Part shown: positions 49,043 to 57,800 of the stretch, piece by piece
Layout: each line of letters starts with the position of its first letter
Position numbering within the stretch: position 1 is the stretch's first letter
From: CAIXSC01 sp046349935
GTDB lineage: Bacteria > Planctomycetota > Planctomycetia > Pirellulales > Pirellulaceae
DNA length: 64,000 nt
Assembly: GCA_046349935.1 (NCBI GenBank)
Contig: JAXMBK010000005.1
Coordinates: 248,001 to 312,000 of the forward strand
Direction of reading: 5' to 3'
Notes under the pieces: generated by a model
Database searches by the model: none
Told to the model about the DNA's origin: nothing
Seen by the model: only the letters and a program-made list of their open reading frames with translations
Program-made: the position numbers and the translations under genes

Positions 49043-51180
49043 CGCAAGTCCGCACATCCATGCAGCGCGCCCACTGGGTATTCATCGCACTGACCGTGGC
49101 GACGCTGATTCCTGCCAGCGAATCAGCCGGGCTGCGCGGCACGCACGCGCTGCTCGCACTGGCATGGTTTGTCTTCGCGGCGCTGGAGTTCGGCGCCTTG
49201 GCGCGACGGCGCGCGCCGGTCGTTCTGGCGCGCGTCGATTTGGTCGCCCTCTTGCTCTTGGGATGGGTTGCGGCGAGCACTTGGTTACGCGCCTCCACGG
49301 CCGATGCTCGGACATCGCTCAATGTCTTCTGGCAATTCGGGTCGTGGGTTGCGGCCTATTTCATCGCGAGGCAGCGATTTCGCGAACCGACCGCCTGTCG
49401 CGCGCTCGTGTTGGCGCTGGTTCTGGCTTGTCTGGGGCAAGCCGCCGCAGGCGCCTATCAACACCAAGTGCTTCAACCGCTCGCCTGGCGCGAATACCAG
49501 ACGCAACCTGAAGTGATTCTCGCCAGCCAGGGAATCCCGACTGCGCCCGGGAACATTCATCGAGCGGCGTTCGAGAGTCGGCTGCAAGCGAACCAACCGA
49601 CGGGAACCTTCCTGCATCCCAACTCGCTTGCCGGTTTGTTGGCGGTCGGCATCATGTTCGCCGCCTCCCTGTGCATCGGGTCAAAGTCGATTCGTCAACG
49701 CGTCGTCTGGGCCCTTGCGCTGGTCTCGTTGTCCGCCGTGTTGACGCTGACGGGCGGTCGAGCGGCGGCGGTTTCGGCGGTGCTGGGCGTGATCGCCGTC
49801 GCATGGCTCGAATGGCCCGCTTTGCGCAGTCGACCTTGGTGGACGGCGACGGCGCTCGTCACGGTCGTCGTCGTGATCGGCGCTTGGCTGACTTGGTCGG
49901 CTCGAGCGGCGTCGGCCGTCAAGTCGCTCGTGATGCGGACTGAATACTGGGGAGCAACGCTCAAGATCATCGGCCGACAGCCTTGGTTCGGCTGCGGATT
50001 GGGGAACTTTCAAGACTACTACTGCGAAGTGCGTCCTGCCGAGGCCAGCGAAGTGGTGGCCGATCCACACAACGTTTGGCTCGAGCTGGCTGCGACGAGC
50101 GGGCTGCCTGCGCTCGGATTGTGGTTCATCTTCTTGATGCTGCACTTGCGCCGCTCGCAACACGCCCTGTTGAGCGCGGACGCCTCGCCGTTGGTGGAAA
50201 TCGAACCGACAGGGCGAGCAAGATTCAGCTTTTTCAACCTCTACACGGCGGCGCTGGGCGGGCTATTCATCGGACTGCTGTCGGCTGCGCTGCGTCTACG
50301 CGCGCCCGACGTACGCTTAATCGGCGTCGGGGTGCTGGCCGCCGCCGTATTCTCGCTTTTGACATACGGTCGCCCGGCGGCCGGCGAAGCGTGGAAGAAG
50401 GCGATTTGGGTTGCGCCTTGGGTGCTGCTTGTGCATCTTCAAGCGTCAGGCGGCATGCTCTACCCGGGCCTCGCACTGCTACTGTGGATTCTGCTGGCGG
50501 CGGGGTGCAACTTGTCCGAGTCGAGAACGCCCCCGATCGTCGCGCGGGAACATCCTCGACGATCGTCGCTCGGCATCGCCAGCATGGCCGCCCTCGCGGC
50601 GGTCGTCGCTCACTTCACCATGTTCCGTCCGCTGCATCTCGCGGACACGCGGATGGCCCAGGCCGAGCTGGCCCATGAAGCGGGCGACGGGCCCGCGGCG
50701 ATGCGGCTCGCAGCGGAAGCCAGTCGCGCCGACCCGTGGTCCGGGGCGATCGCTCGACGGTGGCTCGAGTTGGCTTGGCGATCGCCGACTGCCAGCGACC
50801 GAGAGGCCGCCGAACAAGCGGCGCGAAAGCTTAATCCTCGCTCGGCCGCCCTCCATGGATGGCTCGGCAACATGTACCTGCTCGACTACCGCCGTTCCAG
50901 CTCGCGCTCGGAGCTCGACGGTGCGATCGTCGAGTACCAAACAGTTGTACGACTCTACCCCAACTCGGCCGTCGCTTGGGCGCAATACGCCTATGCGCTC
51001 CATGTTCAGGGACAGCGGTTTGAGGAGATGCAGGACGCCGCCCGAGAAGCGTTGCGACTTGACCGGCTGCAACGACATGACGAGCAGAAGCTGGCCTCGC
51101 AACCCTTGTTCGACGAGCCAGCGCCGACGTTGACGGCCCTGGAATGGGTCGACCGACTGAAACCGCGGGACGGCGATTAG
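49039..51180 (+). CDS. O-antigen ligase/polymerase (Wzy_C) family membrane protein with C-terminal TPRs
   Basis: 713 residues, about 12 hydrophobic segments, GTG start overlapping the previous stop (an ATG at 49060 is an alternative). The WaaL/Wzy/PglL-type core is seen in TFLHPNSLAGLLAVG, LTGGRAAAVSAVLGV, GCGLGNFQDYYCEV and DPHNVWLELAATSGLPALGL with the conserved His344. Such proteins ligate or polymerise undecaprenyl-linked glycans, or glycosylate pilins. The C-terminal ~120 residues carry TPR-like repeats (AALHGWLGNMYLLDYRR, AIVEYQTVVRLYPNSAVAWA). Gene order prepilin-like, lipoprotein, ligase suggests glycosylation of a secreted protein; this is inference. Convergent with a DUF1501 gene (4-base overlap). 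Confidence 0.87.
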   Translation: MTQVRTSMQRAHWVFIALTVATLIPASESAGLRGTHALLALAWFVFAALEFGALARRRAPVVLARVDLVALLLLGWVAASTWLRASTADARTSLNVFWQFGSWVAAYFIARQRFREPTACRALVLALVLACLGQAAAGAYQHQVLQPLAWREYQTQPEVILASQGIPTAPGNIHRAAFESRLQANQPTGTFLHPNSLAGLLAVGIMFAASLCIGSKSIRQRVVWALALVSLSAVLTLTGGRAAAVSAVLGVIAVAWLEWPALRSRPWWTATALVTVVVVIGAWLTWSARAASAVKSLVMRTEYWGATLKIIGRQPWFGCGLGNFQDYYCEVRPAEASEVVADPHNVWLELAATSGLPALGLWFIFLMLHLRRSQHALLSADASPLVEIEPTGRARFSFFNLYTAALGGLFIGLLSAALRLRAPDVRLIGVGVLAAAVFSLLTYGRPAAGEAWKKAIWVAPWVLLVHLQASGGMLYPGLALLLWILLAAGCNLSESRTPPIVAREHPRRSSLGIASMAALAAVVAHFTMFRPLHLADTRMAQAELAHEAGDGPAAMRLAAEASRADPWSGAIARRWLELAWRSPTASDREAAEQAARKLNPRSAALHGWLGNMYLLDYRRSSSRSELDGAIVEYQTVVRLYPNSAVAWAQYAYALHVQGQRFEEMQDAAREALRLDRLQRHDEQKLASQPLFDEPAPTLTALEWVDRLKPRDGD

Positions 51181-52505
51181 CCGATCAGTTCCCGGATCGG
51201 CTGCCCGCGATCGAGCAGCGGCATGGGGCGATTGAGCGCGTCGTAGAAGACGGTTTGTTGCGGCGCGACGCCCAAGTGGTGATAGATCGTGGCGGCGACG
51301 TCTTGCGGATCGAGCGGTCGATCGACGACTCGTTCTCCTCGTGCGTCGCTGCGTCCGATCACCTGCCCCATTCGCATCCCGCCGCCGCCGAAAAGAACGC
51401 TGAAGGTCGCACCCCAGTGATCTCGGCCAGCGTTGGCGTTCATGCGCGGCGTCCGACCGAATTCGCCCATCGCCACAATGAGCGTCTTGTCATAGAGCCC
51501 GCGGTCGCGCAGGTCGGAGACGAGGCCGGCGAGGGCTTGATCGAGCGGCGGGATGAGCTTTTTCGCCCCTTCCTCCGTTTTGAACTGTCCGGGCGATCCA
51601 TGGTGATCCCATGGGACGCAATTCACGGTCACGAACGTCACGCCCCGCTCAACCAGTCGCCGCGCCAACAGAGCGCTTTGTCCGAACGTGTGACGCCCGT
51701 ATGAATCGCGCAGCCGCCCCGGCTCGTCTTCCACGGCGAACGCATCGCGCACCGCGGCGCTGGTCAGCAAGTCGTATGCGGCCTGATGGTGAGCGTCTGC
51801 GTCCTGCATGACGCGTTCGCGAGCCATGCGCGAGCGATCGAGATCGCGGAGCAGATTACGGCGATCGGCGACTCGGTCGAGCGTGAGTTCGCGCGGCAGC
51901 GTCAGATTGCGAACGGCGAACGCTTTGTCGTTCGGGTCGCTGTTGACCACGAACGGGTTGTAGCCGCCGCCGAGATACGAGGCGTAGTGGAACAAATTGT
52001 CGGTGCCGCCGCGGAGATTGGGGACCGCCACGTAGGGCGGCATGCCGGGGCGATTCGGGCCGCATACACGCGCGACCGCCGACCCCATCGCGGGACGTCG
52101 CTGCACCTGATTGTCGGGCGCATTGAATGCGGGGCCCTCGAAGCCGGTCAGCATCCAATGATTGCCCTTCGTGTGGTCGCCCGAGCCGTGGTTCACGGTG
52201 CGCACAATCGCCAAGTGTTCTATCAGCGACGCCGTTTCCGGCATCAATTCCCCAAACTGCACGTCCGGCAACGACGTCGAGATGGCGCCGAAGGGGCCTC
52301 GATATTCGGCGGGCGCTTGCGGCTTGGGATCCCACGTCTCCATGTGTCCCGGACCGCCGCTCAACCAAAACAAGATCACCGACTTCTCCGAGTCGCGACG
52401 GACTGCGGCTTGCGACTGCAAACGTAGGAGTTCGGCGAGCGACAGACCGCCGACGGCGAGTGTCCCAAGCTGCAGAAAACTGCGGCGAGTTGGATCGTAC
52501 GACAT
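51177..52505 (-). CDS. DUF1501 domain-containing protein, Tat-exported
   Basis: 442 residues from the ATG at 52505; a TTG four codons earlier is possible. Twin-arginine signal DPTRRSFLQLGTLAVGGLSL. The DUF1501 fold is clear: SVILFWLSGGPGHMETWDPK, HLAIVRTVNHGSGDHTKGNH, GRHTFGQSALLARRLVERGV, MGEFGRTPRMNANAGRDHWG and FSVLFGGGGMRMGQVIGRSD. Unlike the protein at 20327, no DUF1553 cytochrome partner is adjacent; the neighbour is the unrecognised secreted protein at 52557. Its 3' end overlaps the O-antigen-ligase gene by 4 bases on the opposite strand. Confidence 0.93.
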   Translation of the reverse strand: MSYDPTRRSFLQLGTLAVGGLSLAELLRLQSQAAVRRDSEKSVILFWLSGGPGHMETWDPKPQAPAEYRGPFGAISTSLPDVQFGELMPETASLIEHLAIVRTVNHGSGDHTKGNHWMLTGFEGPAFNAPDNQVQRRPAMGSAVARVCGPNRPGMPPYVAVPNLRGGTDNLFHYASYLGGGYNPFVVNSDPNDKAFAVRNLTLPRELTLDRVADRRNLLRDLDRSRMARERVMQDADAHHQAAYDLLTSAAVRDAFAVEDEPGRLRDSYGRHTFGQSALLARRLVERGVTFVTVNCVPWDHHGSPGQFKTEEGAKKLIPPLDQALAGLVSDLRDRGLYDKTLIVAMGEFGRTPRMNANAGRDHWGATFSVLFGGGGMRMGQVIGRSDARGERVVDRPLDPQDVAATIYHHLGVAPQQTVFYDALNRPMPLLDRGQPIRELIG

Positions 52506-52556
52506 GGGAGGGCTCAAAACGTTGGAGTCTGAGGGAACGGACCTGCATCGCGATGT

Positions 52557-53882
52557 CTAACGTTGTGCGAACGTCGACTTGCGCGGCGGTTGATATTTGA
52601 CGCCGGCGAGCCGCGGGGTTTCGAGGCGTTTGCCACCTTGGGCCAGCGACGCCATCCCGGCCTGCACGAGGCCGGTGGTGAGCAAGGTGCGTTCGATCGG
52701 ATAAGGCGGGGCGCCGGTCGTGAACAGTTCTTCGGCTTGCGCCATGAGCGACGCCGAATAGGTGACATTGGGATTGGGAGGCAAATAGAATAGCGTCGAT
52801 AAGGGACGTGCTTCTCCCTTCAATCGCGCCGCAAAGGTAAAGTCGCCGACCAGCCCATTCAGCAACAGCATCGTGGCTTTGACGCCGTCGGCATATTCAA
52901 TTCGATACGCCACCGGTTCCTTCACCCACGTCTTGATCTGCTCGACCGTCGGATAACGATGGCTGCCGGTGGGCGTCTGCGCCAGCGTCTGGCTTCGCGA
53001 AAGACACGCCTCGAACAGCGTTGGATCCCAGCCGCCGGCTTGCCAGCTTGGAGCATCGAACGCTTTCCAAACGGACTCGCCTCGCAACGCTTGCAAAGCG
53101 ACCACGCCCGACTCGCCGCCGCGCCGCCGTTCGGCCATGCACTGAATCACTTCCAGAGCGTGGAAGTCGTAACTGTCAACCGAGCCGATGGCGATGCACA
53201 TCAGCTCCTCAACCTCTGCACCCAGCGGCATCTCGATCGACGGCATCCGCCAAGTAACGGGAAGCGACGAGCCGGCGAGAAACGGGATCTTGAGCTTTTG
53301 AGCGCGGGCGACCATCTCAAAGGCCCAGTCGAGGTTCCACGAAAGATGCTTGTCGTTGAAGACAGGAATCGCGCGACCGTCTTTCTCGACGACGTCCGCG
53401 ATCTGCATGAACATTTCGTAGCGTGGGTATTTGGTTTGTCGCAGGTCGCTCAGCGGATAGTCGCCATGTTCGCCGATCAGCAGCACCGCGTCGACGCACA
53501 ATTCCTCGCCGCCGCAACGCAACGCTTCCGCGACCGTCGGGTAGATCTTGAAACCAAACTCGCGCGCCCGATCGGCACTCAGGTCGTTCTCCGGCTTTTG
53601 GTCGACGTAGGCCGAAACGACGTCGAACGGCGGGCGATGCCACTGCCCTTCGACCGGATAGCCCGCCAAGAATCGCTCCGCCATGTGCCAAGCGTGCGAC
53701 CGATACCGCCATTCCGTCGTGACCACGGCCAGCTTCTTTCGGGCGCCGCTCGCGAGCGGCCGATTGGTTTCTTCTGCCGCGAACGCAGGCGGCAGACCAG
53801 TGCTCCAGAGACCTGTGCTCCACACAGGGGCGGCGGCGAGACCAAGGCCAAGCGAGGCAAGGAACTGGCGGCGCGGCAGCAT
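52557..53882 (-). CDS. Tat-type secreted protein of unknown function
   Basis: 441 residues. The N-terminus PRRQFLASLGLGLAAAPVW is a twin-arginine-like signal, followed by a small repeat WSTGLWSTGL. The mature part has alpha/beta segments: KKLAVVTTEWRYRSHAWHMA, FDVVSAYVDQKPENDLS, CVDAVLLIGEHGDYPLSDLR, GRAIPVFNDKHLSWNLDWAF, KIPFLAGSSLPVTWRMPSIE. The pattern LIGEHGDYP and GSSLPVTWR hints at a Rossmann-like binding fold reminiscent of oxidoreductase relatives, but I cannot name a family. It lies 51 bp upstream of the DUF1501 gene on the same strand, so both are probably one transcript and act together outside the cytoplasm. Confidence 0.75.
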   Translation of the reverse strand: MLPRRQFLASLGLGLAAAPVWSTGLWSTGLPPAFAAEETNRPLASGARKKLAVVTTEWRYRSHAWHMAERFLAGYPVEGQWHRPPFDVVSAYVDQKPENDLSADRAREFGFKIYPTVAEALRCGGEELCVDAVLLIGEHGDYPLSDLRQTKYPRYEMFMQIADVVEKDGRAIPVFNDKHLSWNLDWAFEMVARAQKLKIPFLAGSSLPVTWRMPSIEMPLGAEVEELMCIAIGSVDSYDFHALEVIQCMAERRRGGESGVVALQALRGESVWKAFDAPSWQAGGWDPTLFEACLSRSQTLAQTPTGSHRYPTVEQIKTWVKEPVAYRIEYADGVKATMLLLNGLVGDFTFAARLKGEARPLSTLFYLPPNPNVTYSASLMAQAEELFTTGAPPYPIERTLLTTGLVQAGMASLAQGGKRLETPRLAGVKYQPPRKSTFAQR

Positions 53883-54092
53883 GCGACAGTCTCCGGTGGG
53901 CGGCGGGCGAAAGGGGATTCAGGCGAGGAGCTCTATCGTACCAGCCGAGCGAGCGACGTTTAACACCAAAGTGCTGCAAATGACCGCGGCTGCGGGAATC
54001 GGCTTCTGAATCCGCCGGTGGTTGAATTCGGGGACCGATGCTACGATCGGCGTTTTGACTCGGATGGTCGGCAGCATGGGAGCAAGACGGCG

Positions 54093-54803
54093 ATGCCTGA
54101 ATTGGGCGTGAACATCGATCATGTGGCGACGGTGCGGCAAGCGCGACGGACGTATGAGCCAGATCCGGTGTGGGCGGCGGCGCTCGCTGAACTGGGCGGG
54201 GCCGACGGGATCACGGTCCACTTGCGCGAAGACCGACGCCACATTCAAGATCGCGACGTGCGTCTATTGCGCCAAACCATCTCGGTGAAGCTCAATCTCG
54301 AGTTGGCCTGCAGCGACGAGATTGTGGCGATCGCGTGCGACGTGCGGCCTGACCAAGCGACTTTAGTGCCCGAGCGGCGCGAGGAAGTGACGACCGAAGG
54401 AGGACTCGACGTCATCCGTCACGCCGACGCCGTCGGTCGAGCGATTGCGCGGATGCGCGACGCGGGAATCTATGTGAGTCTCTTTCTGGACCCCGATATG
54501 GCTCAGATCGAAGCGGGCGCCAAGCTGGGCGCTCAGGCCGTCGAATTGCACACAGGCAAGTACGCGTTGGCGAAGGGCGCCGAGCAACGCTCGGAACTCG
54601 AACAACTCTCCACGGCCGGGCGAAGCATCCGCGAGTTGGGCATGGCGCTGCATGCGGGACATGGGCTGAACTATCACAACTCGCGAGCGGTCGCCGACAT
54701 TCCGGACATGCATGAGCTGAACATTGGGCATGCGATCGTCAGCCGCGCGATCTTCGTGGGGTTGGAACGAGCGGTCCGCGAGATGAAGGACCTGATTCAC
54801 TAG
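54093..54803 (+). CDS. pdxJ: pyridoxine 5'-phosphate synthase
   Basis: 236 residues, normal for the family. PdxJ condenses 1-deoxyxylulose 5-phosphate with 3-amino-2-oxopropyl phosphate to form pyridoxine 5'-phosphate in the DXP-dependent vitamin B6 route. Typical blocks are GVNIDHVATVRQARRTYEPD, GADGITVHLREDRRHIQDRD, TISVKLNLELACSDEIVAIA, YVSLFLDPDMAQIEAGAKLG, AVELHTGKYA and ALHAGHGLNYHNSRAVADIP, with the catalytic His and Glu positions intact. The ATG at 54093 has GGGAG 10 bases upstream; the frame extends upstream but without conserved sequence. A two-heme protein gene follows after 27 bp. Confidence 0.97.
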   Translation: MPELGVNIDHVATVRQARRTYEPDPVWAAALAELGGADGITVHLREDRRHIQDRDVRLLRQTISVKLNLELACSDEIVAIACDVRPDQATLVPERREEVTTEGGLDVIRHADAVGRAIARMRDAGIYVSLFLDPDMAQIEAGAKLGAQAVELHTGKYALAKGAEQRSELEQLSTAGRSIRELGMALHAGHGLNYHNSRAVADIPDMHELNIGHAIVSRAIFVGLERAVREMKDLIH

Positions 54804-54830
54804 TCTGAGCTTCTCTTGGGGAACGTCGTG

Positions 54831-57800
54831 ATGCGCCAGGGATTCTCTCCGCTGCGTCGTCGTTGGTCGTCAGGGCGGGTAACTCGAGCTTGCAGTACGG
54901 CGCTGTTCACGGCGTCGTTGATGACGCTGTTCATGACGCTGTGGCTGTGTCTTGCCGAGGACGCGGCGCAAGCGCAGTCGCCCGCCGGCGGGACGCTGGA
55001 AGCTCAACTGTTGGCCGAGTCGCCCGACAAATTGGCGCAGGCGGCGCGCGTCGAGGGAGACTCGCAACGCGGCGCGGTGTTGTTTCACCAACCGCAATCG
55101 GCCTGCGCCAAGTGCCATCTGTTCGGGACGTCGGCCAGGCCCAGTCAATCGGGGCAGTCGAGCGGGCTCGGACCCGACCTGACGAAGTTAGAGAAAGACG
55201 CCTCTGATGCGGCCATCGTCGAGTCGATTCTGCTGCCGTCGAAGCAGATCCGTGCAGGGTTTGCGGCGACGACCTTGGTGCTGGAGGATGGACGCGTACT
55301 TCAGGGCGTGGTCGCGTCTCGCGACCAACAGTCGGTCGTTTTGCGCGACGCCGCCAAGCTGGGCGCTGAAGTCGTCGTCCCGCTGAAGGCGATCGACGAA
55401 GAGAAGACCGGCTCTCAGTCGCTGATGCCGGCGGGGCAGGTCAATCAGTTGGCCAGCCGCCAACAGTTCCTCGACCTGGTGCGTTATGTGTTGGACGTGC
55501 GCGACGGCGGGCTTGAGCGAGCACGTCAGCTGCAGCCGCCGGCATCGCTGTTGGCGTTCACGTTGCCCGAGTACGAAACGCGGCTCGATCACGCCGGCCT
55601 GATTCGATCGTGGAACGAGGCCTCGCGGCAACGCGGCGAAAAGCTGTATCAGCGAGTGTGCGTGAATTGTCATGGCACCAAAGAACTGGCGGGTTCGTTG
55701 CCGACGTCGTTGCGATTCGCGGAAGGGAAGTTCAAGAACGGCAGCGATCCGCTCGCGATGTACCGCACGTTGACGCACGGATTCGGGCTCATGGCGCCGC
55801 AGACGTGGATGGTGCCTCAACAAAAGTACGACGTCATTCATTACATTCGCGAAGCCTACCTGAAGCCGCACAACCCAACGCAATACACGACGGTCGATGC
55901 GGCCTACTTGGCCGCTCTGCCGAAGGGGGATACGCGCGGGCCGGCCCCAAGCAATATCGAGCCGTGGGTCGTGATGGACTATGGTCCTAGCCTAATTCAT
56001 ACGTACGAATTGCCGTCGGCCTCGAAGGCGCCGCGGCCGAATATCGCCTACAAGGGGGTCGCCGTTCGACTCGATCCGGGACCCGGCGGCGTTTCGCGCG
56101 GCGCGCATTGGATGATCTTTGATCACGATACGATGCGAGCGGCGGGCGCGTGGTCGGCGCCGGCGGGCAAAGCGGAGTCGCGGTTTATCGATTGGGCCGG
56201 TATTCAGTTCGACGGGCGACATGGCGTGCATCCGCGCGTCGTCGGCGAGTTGGCCTGGACGAATCCTGTGGGCCCTGGTTGGGGGCGACCGGAAGATGGT
56301 TCATTTGCCGACGATCAGCGCGTTGTGGGGCGGGACGGGCGCACGTACGGTCCCCTGCCCCGCTCGTGGGCGCACTTCCGCGGCGTCTATCATCACGGGC
56401 TGAAGACCGTCTTGTCGTACGACTTGGATTCGGATTGCCCGGTGCTCGAATTGCCCCGCTTGGGACAATGGGCCGATGGCACGGCCGATGCGCGCCCGCT
56501 GTTTGCGCGTCAGTTTCAAATCGGCCCGCGGCGCCGCGAACTCGTTTTGAATGTCGCTCAACTAGGGACGAACGAAGGCCTTTCCCTTGCGCCGCTGGAC
56601 GATGTTCGCCGCGGCGTCGTACTGGTTGGTGCGAGCCACTCGCAGCCTCGCGCTGCGGACGCCGCAGCGTCCGAGAAGCGCCGCTGGCGCTGGGACGGGG
56701 CTGCTTATGCCGAAGTCGATGGGGCGGCCTTCGATTGGCATTCGGCGGACTTTTCGCTTGCCGCGCGTGTGCGCACTCGAGAGGGCGGGACGATTCTGGC
56801 GCTTGCGCCGGCGGGGGACCGCTGGGCGCCCAATGGTCAAACGTGGTTCATCCGCGACGGCCGACTGGGGTTCGACATTGGCTGGGTCGGTGCGGTCGTC
56901 GCCAAACGAAAAATCGATGACGGCGCGTGGCACGATGTGGGACTGAGCTGGTCTAAACGAGACGGTCGAGTAAGGCTGTACGTCGATGGAAAATTGGACG
57001 GCGAGGGAACACTGCGGGCCCCCGCGCCGCTGGAGAATGCTCGACTGCGCATCGGATTCACCTCGCCCGATTTTCCTCGCCCGCGTTCGCACTATGTCGG
57101 CGAACTAGACGACGTCCGCTTCTATCAGCGACAGATCGAAGCAGACGAGTGGCGAAAGGAGTTGCCGACGAGCGCCCCGGAATTGCAAGGGCGCTGGCGC
57201 TGGGAACAAGCGTTGGAAGCGACCTGGCCCGACGCCTCGGGACGCGAGCACACGGCGAAAGTGCATCGAGGGGAAGCGGCTCGCGGCGCCGCGGAAGCAG
57301 AACGGCTGTTGGCGGGAATTGAGCCTTCCACGACGCCCGTGCGGTGGGAGTGGTTGGCGGCGGAGGGGCAGCTACGGCTGCACATTCCGGCTGGCGAGCA
57401 ACCGCTGCGCTTCACGCTCTGGACGACGCGTCCGAATACGGCCGACGTCGGTGCAGCAAGGGCCTTGGCCGAACGCGTCGTGTTGCCGGACGCGGACGCT
57501 GATCTCACGCCGCTGACGCTTGGCGGTCCGCCTCGCTGGCCGCAAACGCTGCAGACGGAGGCGTTGATCGGCGCCGACGAAGGACCTTTGTCCGTCGACG
57601 TGCTTGCCCATCCGCAGAACAATCCGTGGTTTGCTCAACTGCGTTTCACGGGATTCGACTTCCTGCCGGGCGGCGATCGGATCGCGATTTGTACTTGGGA
57701 TGGCGACGTCTGGATCGTGACGCAGAAGGGCGCATCGCTGGCATGGCGTCGAATCGCGACGGGACTCTTCCAACCGCTGGGACTGAAGTACCTTCACGAT

